From assembly GCF_007786445.1 (NCBI RefSeq), contig NZ_VNJI01000017.1, positions 62,001 through 126,000 of the forward strand: a stretch of 64,000 bases of DNA, in the 5' to 3' direction. The position numbers and the translations under genes were made by a program. Below, in pieces: positions 55,174-64,000 of this stretch (positions are counted from its first letter, which is position 1; each line of letters starts with the position of its first letter). The DNA comes from Paenibacillus cremeus (GTDB lineage: Bacteria; Bacillota; Bacilli; Paenibacillales; NBRC-103111). The notes under the pieces are model-generated. The model saw only the letters and a list, made by a program, of their open reading frames with translations, ran no database searches and was not told the origin of the DNA.

Positions 55174-57534
55174 ATGGACATGGGAACACATTTGCAAGGG
55201 AGCTATAACCTTACTGTCGCAGTGCTCGCATATGTGATTGCAGTGATTGCTTCTTATACCGCCTTCGAATTTGCCGGCCGGCTGACGGCAGCTACCGGGA
55301 CGACGCGCAGATGGTGGCGGCTTGGCGGAGCGTTCTCCATGGGGATTGGCATTTGGTCGATGCACTTTGTGGCGATGCTCGCGTTTTCTATTCCGATTTC
55401 CGTCACCTATGACCTATGGATTGTTCTTGCGTCGATGATCGCTGCCATGATCTCCTCCTGGTTAGCGCTGGTGATCGTAAGCCAGAAGGTATTCCTTCGG
55501 CGCAATCTCTATTTTGGCGCGCTGCTGATGGGTGCGGGAATTTCGGTCATGCACTATACCGGGATGGCAGCGATGGACATGCATGCGTCGATTCACTACG
55601 AGCCGCTGCTGTTTAGCCTCTCGATCGTCATTGCCGTAGCCGCTTCGTTCGCTGCGCTCGTGATTGTCTACCTTTTGCGTGAAAAAACGGGCTTTAAAGG
55701 CGTGATGCTGAAGCTTGGTGCTGCCATCATTATGGGGGCGGCGATTTCCGGGATGCATTATACGGGCATGGCGTCCGCGCATTTTGTCTCAGACAGCGGT
55801 GTACCGGTGAACGGGATGTACTCGATGAATACGGAGATGATGGCCTATGCCGTCATTGGCGCGACGATTCTCATTTTGCAATTTGGGCTGTTCATGACCT
55901 ATCTGGACCGTCGGTTGACGTACCTATCCCAGAAAAATGCAGAAGTCTCTCAAGCGCGCGATGAAGCGGTGGAAGCCAATATTACGAAAAGCCAGTTTCT
56001 CGCCAATATGAGCCACGAGCTGCGCACCCCGCTGAATGCCATTATCGGGTATAGCGAGATGCTTAAGGAAGAAGCGGAGGAGCTGGGCGAGCAAAGCTTC
56101 GTGGACGATCTGGACAAAATCAACACGGCCGGCAAGCACCTGCTTTCGCTCATCAACGATATTTTGGATCTGTCCAAGATCGAGGCCGGCAAGATGGATC
56201 TTTATCTGGAAGTGTGCGAAATTCCGACCTTGATCCAAGACGTGCTGACCACGGTGCATCCTCTCATTGATAAAAATGGGAACAAGCTGGAAGTCGATTA
56301 TCCGATGGGTGAAATGAAAACGGATATGACCAAATTACGGCAGGTTTTGTTTAACCTGTTAAGCAACGCCAGCAAGTTTACCAAAGCAGGCACAATCTGG
56401 CTGACCGCAGGCTACCAGAAGCAGAATGGCGTTCCGGGAATCACGTTCCGCGTAAAAGATACCGGCATCGGCATGACTCCCGAGCAAGTGAAGCAGCTAT
56501 TTCAAGCGTTTAAACAGGGCGATTCCTCTACGACCAAAAAATACGGCGGAACGGGACTCGGCCTTGCCATTAGTCAAAAGCTGTGCGAAATCATGGGTGG
56601 AACAATTACGGCGGAGAGCATTTTTGGTCAGGGAACGACCTTTATAGTGTGGCTTCCGTTCATGGAGGAGACTGCTGACGCTGAAGCTGCGGCCGAGGTC
56701 GAAGCTGAAGCCGAAGTGAACAGCTTTGGCGTAAGTAGTGAGGGCGCCCATACCTTGCTGGTTATCGATGATGACCCTGCCGCCATTCAGCTGATCCAGC
56801 GTTATCTGGGGAAGGAAGAGTGGTCTGTAGCGTTTGCCCAGAGCGGTCCGGAAGGCATTCAACTGGCTAGGGAGCTGCAGCCTGCCGTTATTTGTTTGGA
56901 CGTACTCATGCCGGGTATGGACGGTTGGACGGTACTGAATACGCTGAAGAATGACTCGGAGCTGGCGCACATCCCGGTGGTTATGATTTCCATGACGGAC
57001 GATAAAAATTTAGGTTACGCGATGGGCGCATCGGACTTTCTGACGAAGCCGATTTACCGGGAGCAGTTGATTCCGATACTGGACAAGTATGTTCCAGAAC
57101 GTTGCTGCGATACGGTCTTAATCATCGAGGACGATATTCCTACCAGTCAAATGATGACCAAGATGCTGGAAAAGGAAGGCTACCGCGTCTCTAGAGCCGC
57201 CAACGGCCGGATGGCTCTGCAAAGCATTGCCGGGTCGCTGCCGCAATTGATTCTGCTCGATCTTATGATGCCGAAGATGGACGGCTTTGAATTCATTGCC
57301 GAGCTGCGCAAGCATGAAGAATGGCGATCGATCCCTATCGTGGTCATGACGGCCAAGAACATTACGGCGGAGGACCAGCAGCGCTTGCACGGCAATGTCA
57401 AAAATATTGTCCAAAAGGGCTGCTTTGATCGAGGAGCTTTTATGAACGAAGTGCGCGATCTGATCGTCAGCTCGATTCAAGGTCAAAGCAAAGGAGTACA
57501 TAGCGATGCCAAAAATATTGTTAGTCGAAGATAA
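55174..57534 (+). CDS. MHYT-domain hybrid sensor histidine kinase with two receiver domains
   Basis: 786 aa. The first 245 residues form a seven-helix MHYT sensor with its three repeats ([31 protein letters not shown]), proposed to bind copper and sense oxygen, CO or NO. Then HisKA ([19 protein letters not shown], phospho-His 281), HATPase ([22 protein letters not shown]) and two REC domains with D576 and D696. The second REC is followed by a short tail. The next gene, a single REC protein, overlaps by 29 bases. Together with the HD-GYP regulator it forms a phosphorelay probably acting on cyclic di-GMP. Confidence 0.93.
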   Translation: MDMGTHLQGSYNLTVAVLAYVIAVIASYTAFEFAGRLTAATGTTRRWWRLGGAFSMGIGIWSMHFVAMLAFSIPISVTYDLWIVLASMIAAMISSWLALVIVSQKVFLRRNLYFGALLMGAGISVMHYTGMAAMDMHASIHYEPLLFSLSIVIAVAASFAALVIVYLLREKTGFKGVMLKLGAAIIMGAAISGMHYTGMASAHFVSDSGVPVNGMYSMNTEMMAYAVIGATILILQFGLFMTYLDRRLTYLSQKNAEVSQARDEAVEANITKSQFLANMSHELRTPLNAIIGYSEMLKEEAEELGEQSFVDDLDKINTAGKHLLSLINDILDLSKIEAGKMDLYLEVCEIPTLIQDVLTTVHPLIDKNGNKLEVDYPMGEMKTDMTKLRQVLFNLLSNASKFTKAGTIWLTAGYQKQNGVPGITFRVKDTGIGMTPEQVKQLFQAFKQGDSSTTKKYGGTGLGLAISQKLCEIMGGTITAESIFGQGTTFIVWLPFMEETADAEAAAEVEAEAEVNSFGVSSEGAHTLLVIDDDPAAIQLIQRYLGKEEWSVAFAQSGPEGIQLARELQPAVICLDVLMPGMDGWTVLNTLKNDSELAHIPVVMISMTDDKNLGYAMGASDFLTKPIYREQLIPILDKYVPERCCDTVLIIEDDIPTSQMMTKMLEKEGYRVSRAANGRMALQSIAGSLPQLILLDLMMPKMDGFEFIAELRKHEEWRSIPIVVMTAKNITAEDQQRLHGNVKNIVQKGCFDRGAFMNEVRDLIVSSIQGQSKGVHSDAKNIVSRR

Positions 57535-57871
57535 CGAGATGAACCGAGACATGCTCTCGCGCCGATTGATGCGCAAAGGCTATGACGTTGTCATGGCGTT
57601 GGACGGCATGGAAGGGGTTGCGGCAGCAAAGTCGGAATCCCCGGATCTGATTCTAATGGATATGAGCTTGCCAGTGCTGGACGGCTGGGATGCCACCCGT
57701 CAGCTGAAGCAGGATCCGGAGACGAAGCACATTCCTGTGATCGCGCTTACGGCGCATGCCATGGCGACCGATCGGGAGAAGGCATTTCAGGCGGGCTGCG
57801 ATGATTTCGACACGAAGCCTGTAGAATGGAACCGGCTGCTGGAGAAGATGCAGGCCTATTTGAAAGTATAA
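57506..57871 (+). CDS. Single-domain response regulator
   Basis: 121 aa, only a REC domain of the DivK/CheY type: [14 protein letters not shown]52 in [14 protein letters not shown] in ALTAHAMA and the K of DTKPVEW. AAAGGAG 12 bases upstream lies in the kinase gene. Probably a phosphate shuttle in the phosphorelay above. Its last 16 bases overlap the end of the convergent comB-like gene. Confidence 0.92.
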   Translation: MPKILLVEDNEMNRDMLSRRLMRKGYDVVMALDGMEGVAAAKSESPDLILMDMSLPVLDGWDATRQLKQDPETKHIPVIALTAHAMATDREKAFQAGCDDFDTKPVEWNRLLEKMQAYLKV

Positions 57872-58620
57872 GCGTCGATAAAATGATCCCCTCGAAGCTG
57901 AGGAACGGCATCCAAAGTATTTAGCTGAGTGGCGTGTGTTACATCGGCCTCGAATCCACGCTGGCGAAGCTCTCGCCCGCTGCCGCAGTCCCAGATTAGC
58001 AGGTCGAGCTGATGTCGTACGGTCTCGTAAGCGGCTATGCAGACGAGGGCTTCAGGCGACTTGCTTCCGTTCAGCATGGAGAGGATCGCACCTGCGCCTA
58101 AGTAATCTTCGATTCCTGGGCGAAGATTACTTTCCCCTGGCTCCGGCTGGTCCCACTGCTCTCCGCAGGCAACGACGGTAATGCTCGCGTTCGGTGAAGC
58201 GGCTTGCAGCTCGTTTGCGATCTGCGCTGCGGCGGAAGCGTTGAGCAAGCAGCCGACGAGCACAGTGTATGCATGAGCAGCCATGGATACGCAAGCGGCT
58301 CCGTTCAGGGAGCATACTACGATCTTTTTTCCTTTATCGGCAGGGGTGAAGCAAAGAGGGGATAAGGAACGTGCGCCGGTTTTAGCTGCTTCTGCGCGAC
58401 TGAGCAATAGCTCTCCACCGATCGTTTCGGCAAATTGTTTGGCCTCCTCTAGTGGAGGTGGATAAGGGTAGAGCACCGCGCCATACTGCAAAGCGGTGAC
58501 GGTGGCCGATGAGAAGCTGAGTACATCGACAATGATGGTAATATCGCCGCGCTCCGCTGCTTCTCTCGCTCCACGCGATCCCCATTCCATTCGGCAATTG
58601 TAAGGGCTTTGATTAAACAT
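57856..58620 (-). CDS. 2-phosphosulfolactate phosphatase family (ComB-like)
   Basis: 254 aa. IIVDVLSFSSATVTAL at the start, CSLNGAACVSMAAHA in the middle and ACGEQWDQPEPGESNLRPGIEDYLGAGA near the active site are ComB hallmarks. ComB hydrolyses 2-phosphosulfolactate, a step in coenzyme M synthesis in archaea; in Bacillus the same family makes sulfolactate found in spores. No comA-like synthase is nearby, so the pathway is uncertain. ATG 58620 has AAAGGGGA about 12 bases upstream. Confidence 0.85.
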   Translation of the reverse strand: MFNQSPYNCRMEWGSRGAREAAERGDITIIVDVLSFSSATVTALQYGAVLYPYPPPLEEAKQFAETIGGELLLSRAEAAKTGARSLSPLCFTPADKGKKIVVCSLNGAACVSMAAHAYTVLVGCLLNASAAAQIANELQAASPNASITVVACGEQWDQPEPGESNLRPGIEDYLGAGAILSMLNGSKSPEALVCIAAYETVRHQLDLLIWDCGSGRELRQRGFEADVTHATQLNTLDAVPQLRGDHFIDAYTFK

Positions 58621-58689
58621 TGTAGTTTGGATCCCCTTTCCGTATTAGCTTTAGTGATCAGTTTACACAAAAGCTGGAAAATGAATAGA

Positions 58690-58797
58690 CTTAACCTTAG
58701 TGTTCTGCTATGATGCGGAATAGGGACTGTGCGAAATTTCGGACTCCCTGCATAGCTTTGAAATGTACGACCACCCGGATCGACGGGTGGTTTTTTG
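58690..58797 (+). other. Candidate small RNA or attenuated leader before the nitroreductase
   Basis: A TAGACT-N17-TATGAT promoter (58687-58715) is followed by a stem AGGGA...TCCCT enclosing the palindrome CGAAATTTCG, then ACCACCC-N8-GGGTGGT with six T (58770-58796). This has the layout of a short terminated transcript or a 5' leader with conditional terminator. No known riboswitch class recognised. Confidence 0.4.
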
Positions 58798-58915
58798 CTT
58801 TTTAGACTTTATTAGGTGTGTTCATCAAGCATGCACTACGCAAATCTAGTAGAATAGAATTAGAGTACCGTGTATGTTGTTTCGAAAATGATCCCTGTGG
58901 GAGGAGTCGTTGGTT

Positions 58916-59509
58916 GTGGAGATTAAGACAAGCATGTCTTTGGGGCAAGCCATTCGTGAGCGCCGCAGTATCGGCCGGGTGAAAAGCGATGAGGTAGAGC
59001 AGGAGAAAATCGAGCAGCTGCTGGAAGCGGCGAATTGGGCACCATGCCATCATGGTACGGAGCCTTGGAGGTTCTATGTCATGACGGGGAACGGCCGTCA
59101 AGTGCTGGCTGATGCTTACGCGGATATCGCTGCAGAGGAAGCCAAAGGAACGCCAACCGAGGAAGAAGTGGCGCAGCTGCGCAACAAGCAGGGAGCGAAG
59201 GCGTTCCGTTCGCCTGTGGTCATAGCCGTTGCCGCATCACCTTCTAGTGCGCCTAACGTAAGTCGCGTAGAAGAACTTGCTGCTACACACGCGGCCGTAC
59301 AAAATATGCTGCTCACCGCGCATGCGATCGGTCTGGCCGCGATCTGGCGCTCCGGCGAGCCGATGTACCATCCGCGCATGAAGCAGGCTTTCCAGCTGAA
59401 GGAAGAAGAAGAGCTAGTCGCTCTTGTGTATGTGGGCTATCCGGCCATGGAACTGCACAGCGGCAAGAGAAAACCGGTCCAGGACAAGACGGTCTGGATC
59501 AAGCAGTAA
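58916..59509 (+). CDS. Nitroreductase family protein
   Basis: 197 aa FMN-dependent oxidoreductase. GTG 58916 has GGGAGGAG at 9 bases; TTG 58910 is closer and less likely. RERRSIGRVKSDEV is the FMN-phosphate region, ANWAPCHHGTEPWRF the central block and HAIGLAAIWRSGEP the dimer/FMN contact. Reduces nitro compounds or quinones; physiological substrate unknown. Confidence 0.9.
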   Translation: MEIKTSMSLGQAIRERRSIGRVKSDEVEQEKIEQLLEAANWAPCHHGTEPWRFYVMTGNGRQVLADAYADIAAEEAKGTPTEEEVAQLRNKQGAKAFRSPVVIAVAASPSSAPNVSRVEELAATHAAVQNMLLTAHAIGLAAIWRSGEPMYHPRMKQAFQLKEEEELVALVYVGYPAMELHSGKRKPVQDKTVWIKQ

Positions 59510-59528
59510 GTCTATGCTGGTCCATCGC

Positions 59529-60362
59529 CTATACGGCTGCACTTAATTTCAGCAGCAGGCTAGGGTCCTGAACCCGCTTGCCCAGCTGCCCAAGGGCGCT
59601 GATGGCTGCCTTGTGCACGGTCGCCGATTCATCCCGCAGGAGTGATTGCAGCGCCCAGCCAAGCCGATCCAATCGATTCGCAGCTTCCGGCGCGGTAAAC
59701 AGCTTGGCGCAATGCCAACGGACAAGCGGCTGGTCGCTGATCATCCATTGCTTAAGCCTTAGCTCGAGATCATCTATGTAATTGCGCAGCATGGCGTCAC
59801 CCAGGGCGCGACCTCCGATTTCTTTTTTCACCATCGAAGCTTTATCCCGCATGAGCGGCTCCAGCAAATCAAGCAATAGGGGGCCCCAGGCGGGATTTTT
59901 CGCGTTGGAGGCAAATTTGAGGGCGACAGCTACGGCTTGTCTAACCATCGGGTTAGCATCTTTCGACCAATGTGCGAGCGTTGGATAGAAAGATTCAAAC
60001 TGCTTGCACAGCACGGTCCCGCAAGCGGAGGCCGTCCATTCGCGAACATCAGGAAATGGACTGCATGCCAGCTTCCTCAGCAGCTTCGAGGCTCCTTCCG
60101 GCGCAGCACTGTAATGGGCGGACAGTAGGAATACAGCGAGCTCCTCCGCAATTGCCTCGCCGGTGCCGGTCAATTCCTCACTCAATCGATATAAAGCGGA
60201 ACTATTGAAATTTAAAGCAGCTTCTATGTACTGCACGGCTTTATGCTTAAGGGCTTGCTTGGGTGTTCCGGTCAAGGTATCCAGTTCTTTCGAGAGAACG
60301 CGGATCCATTCGGCAGTGGCGTTATTCTTGACGGCGGCGGACAAGGCTTCCTCCCATCCCAT
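59529..60362 (-). CDS. HEAT-repeat protein, AlkD-like
   Basis: 277 aa, almost entirely paired helices. Repeated units such as DVREWTASACGTVL, NPMVRQAVAVALKFAS and ESATVHKAAISALGQLG are HEAT repeats. The overall layout with RQAVAVALKFASNAK resembles the DNA alkylation repair (AlkC/AlkD) superfamily, but the catalytic Trp/Asp arrangement cannot be confirmed. GAGGT lies 8 bases before the ATG. Converges on the nitroreductase gene. Confidence 0.75.
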   Translation of the reverse strand: MGWEEALSAAVKNNATAEWIRVLSKELDTLTGTPKQALKHKAVQYIEAALNFNSSALYRLSEELTGTGEAIAEELAVFLLSAHYSAAPEGASKLLRKLACSPFPDVREWTASACGTVLCKQFESFYPTLAHWSKDANPMVRQAVAVALKFASNAKNPAWGPLLLDLLEPLMRDKASMVKKEIGGRALGDAMLRNYIDDLELRLKQWMISDQPLVRWHCAKLFTAPEAANRLDRLGWALQSLLRDESATVHKAAISALGQLGKRVQDPSLLLKLSAAV

Positions 60363-60456
60363 GCTTCATTACCTCTTTTCCAGTCAAATTTATCGTTAGC
60401 CCAAATTTTACACGAAAACGAAGGAAAGAACAAGTGTTCTGGTGTTGATGCATTTG

Positions 60457-60465
60457 TGATATAAT
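60457..60465 (+). promoter_or_regulatory. Extended -10 promoter upstream of addB
   Basis: TGATATAAT: a TATAAT hexamer with the TG extension. The -35 is weak (TTCTGG). Confidence 0.4.
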
Positions 60466-60551
60466 GTTTTCTAAACCAGAACCTACCTTTTCCCTAAACC
60501 GATGGATATTTGGTAGAATAATAGAACGTTACGGAAATTGGGGTGGCTTGA

Positions 60552-63500
60552 ATGGCTTTTCGATTTGTGCTCGGCCGGGCCGGGAGCGGTAAGACGACCT
60601 ATTGCTTGAATGAAATTAAACAACGACTTGCGGAGCAGCCTAGCGGACGACCGATCATTTGGCTTGTGCCTGAGCAGGCCACCTTCCAAGCGGAATATGC
60701 GCTGATCTCCGCACCGGAGCTAGGCGGAACATTGAGAGCACAGGTGCTCAGCTTCCGCAGGCTTGCATGGAGGGTCATGCAGGAGGTCGGGGGAACGGCA
60801 CGGCTGCCGATTGATGAGACGGGAAAGAAGCTGTTATTGCATCGCATTTTACATAGAAATCAAGACCGGCTGCGCCGCTTTCAAGCGACGGCAGATCAGA
60901 TGGGCTTTTTGGACAATCTAAACCAGCTGTTCAGCGAATTTAAACGGTATTGCGTTTCCGGCGTCGGGCTTGCACAGTGGTATCAAGAGCGGCAGGAGCT
61001 CACAAGCGGTTCGCTGGAGGACAAGCTGCATGATTTGCAGCTGGTTTACACGGAGTTTGAAGAGGAGCTCTCCAAGCTGTACTTGGATGGAGAGGATTAT
61101 TTGACGCTGCTGGCGCAGCAGCTTTCGCACTCCGCTTACGTAGGCGGCGCGGAGTGCTGGATAGACGGGTTTCACGGGTTTACGCCTCAGGAATTTGCTG
61201 TACTTGAGCAGCTCGCGAAGCACAGCGATCAAGTGACGCTGACCTTGTGCTTAAACCGGGACTACTACGCCGATGAACGGCCGCATGAGCTGGATTTGTT
61301 TCACCCGACGGCCCGGACGTTGATTCAACTGCGGGAACGGCTGCAGCAGGAGGCTGTCGAGTTCAAGGACACGATCCTTTTGCCTAGCCAGCCTGGAGCC
61401 CGATTTAAACACAGTCCAATGCTGGGCTATTTGGAAGGACAGTTTGAAGAGCGAATCAAACAGCCATATGTACATAAGGAGCATGGGCAAGATCGGTCGG
61501 CAGTTCGTATTTCCGCAGCGGTCAATCGGAGAGCTGAAGTGGAAGGTGCAGCCAGAGACATCGTCAAGCTCGTACGTGACGAAGGCTTGCGCTGGCGTGA
61601 CGTATCCGTATCGGTGCGGAACATCGAGGCTTACGGCGATCTGGTCGCAGGGACGTTTAAAGACTACGGAATCCCGCACTTTTTCGATCACAAGCGGACG
61701 GTCATGCATCACCCGCTCGTGGAGCTGCTGCGTTCATCGCTGGAGACGGCACAAAATCATTGGCGATATGACGCGGTATTTCGGTGTGTGAAGACCGAAT
61801 TCTTTTTGCCGTTTCGTTCGGGTGACGAGGCAGCCTCCGAAGCCGTACGCATCGACCGGCATGCGATGGATCAGCTGGAAAACTACGTGCTGGCCTTTGG
61901 CATCCAAGGCTCCAAATGGACGGACCCGAACGATTGGACGTATTCATACCGTACCAATCTCGATGATCCGGAGTCGGAGGCCGGGGCGGCGGACGAGCGG
62001 TTTTTGAGCAAAATCAATGCGGCCAGACGGTGCGTTTCTGAGCCTTTGGGACGACTTCAGAGCCGGCTGCGCAAACAGACCTCGGTTAGAGCGCGCGTGG
62101 AGGCTTTATACGAGCTGCTAACCGAACTCCAGGTTCCGGAGCGTCTTGAAGCTTGGAGCCAGAGAGCCTTGCACCAGGGAGAGCCGGAAAGGGCTCGTGA
62201 GCATGCTCAAGTTTGGGAATGCGTGATGGACATGTTCGATCAGCTGGTGGAGCTTATGGGCGATGAGCAATCGTCGCTGGAGCTGTTCTCGGAGCTCGTC
62301 GAGACTGGCATGGAGAGCATGAAGCTGGGGCTGGTGCCGCCGACGCTGGATCAAGTGCTGATCGGCAGCATGGACCGCACGCGCTCAGGTCAAGTGAAGC
62401 ATATGTTTGTGCTTGGAGTAAACGAGGGCGTCATGCCGGCCAAAATTACGGAAGGCGGCGTGCTGTCTGAGCTGGAGCGGGAGCTGCTCACGAATGCGGG
62501 GCTGCCGATGGCCGAGGGAAGCCGCAGAAGGCTGCTGGATGAGTCGTTCTTGATTTATTGTGCCTTCTGCACCCCTTCCGAGGGCTTGTGGCTTAGCTAC
62601 CCGCTTGCGGATGAAGAGGGGAAATCGCTGCTGCCATCCGATATGATCCGTCAGATCAAACGGATGTTTCCACAGAGCGAGCGGCTCCTCTTGAACGATC
62701 CGCTGCCGGGTACACCGCTTACGGAGCAGATGGCTTATGTAGCGCATCAGGACAAGGCGCTTTCGCATTTGATCGTCCAGTTGAAGCAGTGGGTCCAAGG
62801 AAAGCCGATGAGCAATGTCTGGTGGTCGGTCTACAACTGGTTTGCGCGTCAGCCGGAGTATGCGGGCAAGCTGTCCCGTATGCTGCAGGCGATTTTATAT
62901 ACGAATATCGGAACGCAATTAAAGCTTGAAACAAGCCGTCTGCTCTACGGGGAGAGCATCGAAACGAGCGTGTCGCGCATGGAGCGCTTCGTCGCTTGTC
63001 CATTTTCCCAGTTCGTATCTCATGGCCTTCGTTTGAAGGAACGGCGAATCTTTACGCTTGGTGCGCCGGACGTCGGTCAGCTGTTTCATTCGGCGCTCAG
63101 CATGTTTGCGGAGCAGACGGTTCGAGAGGGGCTGGATTGGGGTGCCCTGAGCGAGGCGGAGTGCGATCAGCGGGCGGCTGTCGTGGTGGACATGCTGGCA
63201 CCGAGATTGCAGGGCGAAATTTTGCTCAGCTCCAAGCGTTACTTATACATCGCCAGAAAGCTTAAGCAGGTGATCAGCAGAGCGGCGTTGATGCTGGGCG
63301 AACACGCGAAGCGCGGACAGTTCCAGCCTGTGGGCCTGGAGATCGGCTTTGGCGCCGGTCAACCGATTCCGCCGCTCTTGTATCAGCTGGATAATGGCGT
63401 ACAGATGGAGCTTCGGGGGAGGATTGACCGAATCGACCGGGCGGAAACGGAGCAAGGCACTCTGCTGCGGGTTATTGACTACAAGTCTAGCTCGAAGGCG

Positions 63501-64000
63501 CTGCAGTTATCCGAGGTGTACTATGGACTTTCGCTGCAAATGCTGACCTATTTGGATGTCATTTTGACCCATGCTCCAATTTGGCTTGGAAAAGAAGCTA
63601 AACCGGCCGGTGTGCTATATTTCCATGTGCATAACCCGGTGTTGAACGTGAAAAATGGGCTCAGCAGCGAAGCAGCGGCGGTAGAACTGATGAAACGGTT
63701 TAAGACCAAGGGCTTGCTCACGGCGGACCCGGAAGTCATTCGGTTAATGGACAGCGGACTAATTAGCGCAAGCGGTTATTCGGATCTGCTGCCGGCGGCG
63801 CTCAAAACCGATGGAAGCTTTTATAAAACGTCCTCGGTAGCCTCAGAACAGCAATGGAACACGGTTCGCAAGTACGTTAAGCGCACGATGAAGGATATTG
63901 GCACTACGATGACGGATGGATGTATCGACATTGCACCGTATCGTATGGGGGCGGCAACGGCATGCGGTCAATGTTCCTATAAACCGGTCTGTCAGTTCGA
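60552..64000 (+). CDS. addB: ATP-dependent helicase/nuclease subunit B, 3' end outside window
   Basis: At least 1149 aa, open to the right edge. GGGGTGG lies 5 bases before ATG 60552. Walker A in LGRAGSGKTTYCLNEI; WLVPEQATFQAEYAL is the AddB-specific block after it. LGVNEGVMPAKI and the nuclease core LRVIDYKSSSKAL (Asp-x-Lys) follow. The four Cys of the iron-sulfur cluster are seen in RFVACPFSQF and ACGQCSYKPVC at the very end of the window. With AddA it processes double-strand breaks at Chi sites; addA is expected just beyond the edge. Confidence 0.95.
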   Translation, partial: MAFRFVLGRAGSGKTTYCLNEIKQRLAEQPSGRPIIWLVPEQATFQAEYALISAPELGGTLRAQVLSFRRLAWRVMQEVGGTARLPIDETGKKLLLHRILHRNQDRLRRFQATADQMGFLDNLNQLFSEFKRYCVSGVGLAQWYQERQELTSGSLEDKLHDLQLVYTEFEEELSKLYLDGEDYLTLLAQQLSHSAYVGGAECWIDGFHGFTPQEFAVLEQLAKHSDQVTLTLCLNRDYYADERPHELDLFHPTARTLIQLRERLQQEAVEFKDTILLPSQPGARFKHSPMLGYLEGQFEERIKQPYVHKEHGQDRSAVRISAAVNRRAEVEGAARDIVKLVRDEGLRWRDVSVSVRNIEAYGDLVAGTFKDYGIPHFFDHKRTVMHHPLVELLRSSLETAQNHWRYDAVFRCVKTEFFLPFRSGDEAASEAVRIDRHAMDQLENYVLAFGIQGSKWTDPNDWTYSYRTNLDDPESEAGAADERFLSKINAARRCVSEPLGRLQSRLRKQTSVRARVEALYELLTELQVPERLEAWSQRALHQGEPERAREHAQVWECVMDMFDQLVELMGDEQSSLELFSELVETGMESMKLGLVPPTLDQVLIGSMDRTRSGQVKHMFVLGVNEGVMPAKITEGGVLSELERELLTNAGLPMAEGSRRRLLDESFLIYCAFCTPSEGLWLSYPLADEEGKSLLPSDMIRQIKRMFPQSERLLLNDPLPGTPLTEQMAYVAHQDKALSHLIVQLKQWVQGKPMSNVWWSVYNWFARQPEYAGKLSRMLQAILYTNIGTQLKLETSRLLYGESIETSVSRMERFVACPFSQFVSHGLRLKERRIFTLGAPDVGQLFHSALSMFAEQTVREGLDWGALSEAECDQRAAVVVDMLAPRLQGEILLSSKRYLYIARKLKQVISRAALMLGEHAKRGQFQPVGLEIGFGAGQPIPPLLYQLDNGVQMELRGRIDRIDRAETEQGTLLRVIDYKSSSKALQLSEVYYGLSLQMLTYLDVILTHAPIWLGKEAKPAGVLYFHVHNPVLNVKNGLSSEAAAVELMKRFKTKGLLTADPEVIRLMDSGLISASGYSDLLPAALKTDGSFYKTSSVASEQQWNTVRKYVKRTMKDIGTTMTDGCIDIAPYRMGAATACGQCSYKPVCQF

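Overview
The window reads as chromosomal DNA of an endospore-forming Firmicute close to Paenibacillus. The right 38 kb carries a core gene order familiar from Bacillales: ECF sigma and anti-sigma, holA, rpsT, gpr, spoIIP, yqxA-like, lepA, hemW, CIRCE-hrcA, grpE, dnaK, dnaJ, prmA, rsmE, mtaB, deoC, addB. Strong AGGAGG-type ribosome binding sites and frequent TTG/GTG starts fit the same group. No rRNA, tRNA or CRISPR array was seen.

Region 1 (1-12.4 kb) is AT-rich accessory chromosome. It holds a truncated SDR, three aldo/keto reductases, an APH-type kinase behind a T-box leader, a small YrdB-like membrane protein, a DUF3231 protein, and a MarR / membrane HD-GYP / small membrane protein cluster. 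A NUDIX gene fused in frame to a foreign gene fragment and a HAD phosphatase follow. Several gene remnants and a short dispersed intergenic repeat (RCTAACGGR..ACGAKAGCGCGGCG-like) mark it as rearranged.

Region 2 (about 12.46-25.59 kb) looks like a Tn7/Tn5053-type transposon. It has a DDE transposase (TnsB/TniA), an AAA+ ATPase (TnsC/TniB) and two different TniQ-family proteins, but no TnsA. An XRE regulator and small unknown genes lie between the TniQ genes. Cargo on the right includes a RecJ-family exonuclease, a putative HNH-like protein and several unknowns. A near-consensus Gram-positive LexA (SOS) box lies before the first TniQ gene.

Region 3 starts abruptly at about 25.59 kb, where base composition changes from very AT-rich to GC-rich in the middle of comEC. 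Only the 3' part of comEC is present, and it has a further internal deletion, so DNA uptake by this locus is probably lost. Then come a solute-binding lipoprotein, a DUF1904 protein, an EamA exporter and the sigma/anti-sigma pair leading into the core order.

Region 4 (39.6-46.5 kb) is the heat-shock operon under one perfect CIRCE element. An archaeal-like (group II/III type) chaperonin sits between hrcA and grpE, overlapping the end of hrcA. A long imperfect hairpin lies between CIRCE and hrcA, and another lies between dnaK and dnaJ.

Region 5 (46.5-64 kb) holds translation and RNA modification genes (prmA, rsmE, mtaB, an RlmI-like methyltransferase). A three-gene signalling module follows (REC-HD-GYP, MHYT hybrid kinase, single REC), then ComB-like phosphatase, nitroreductase and HEAT-repeat genes. 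The 5' 3.4 kb of addB runs off the right edge.
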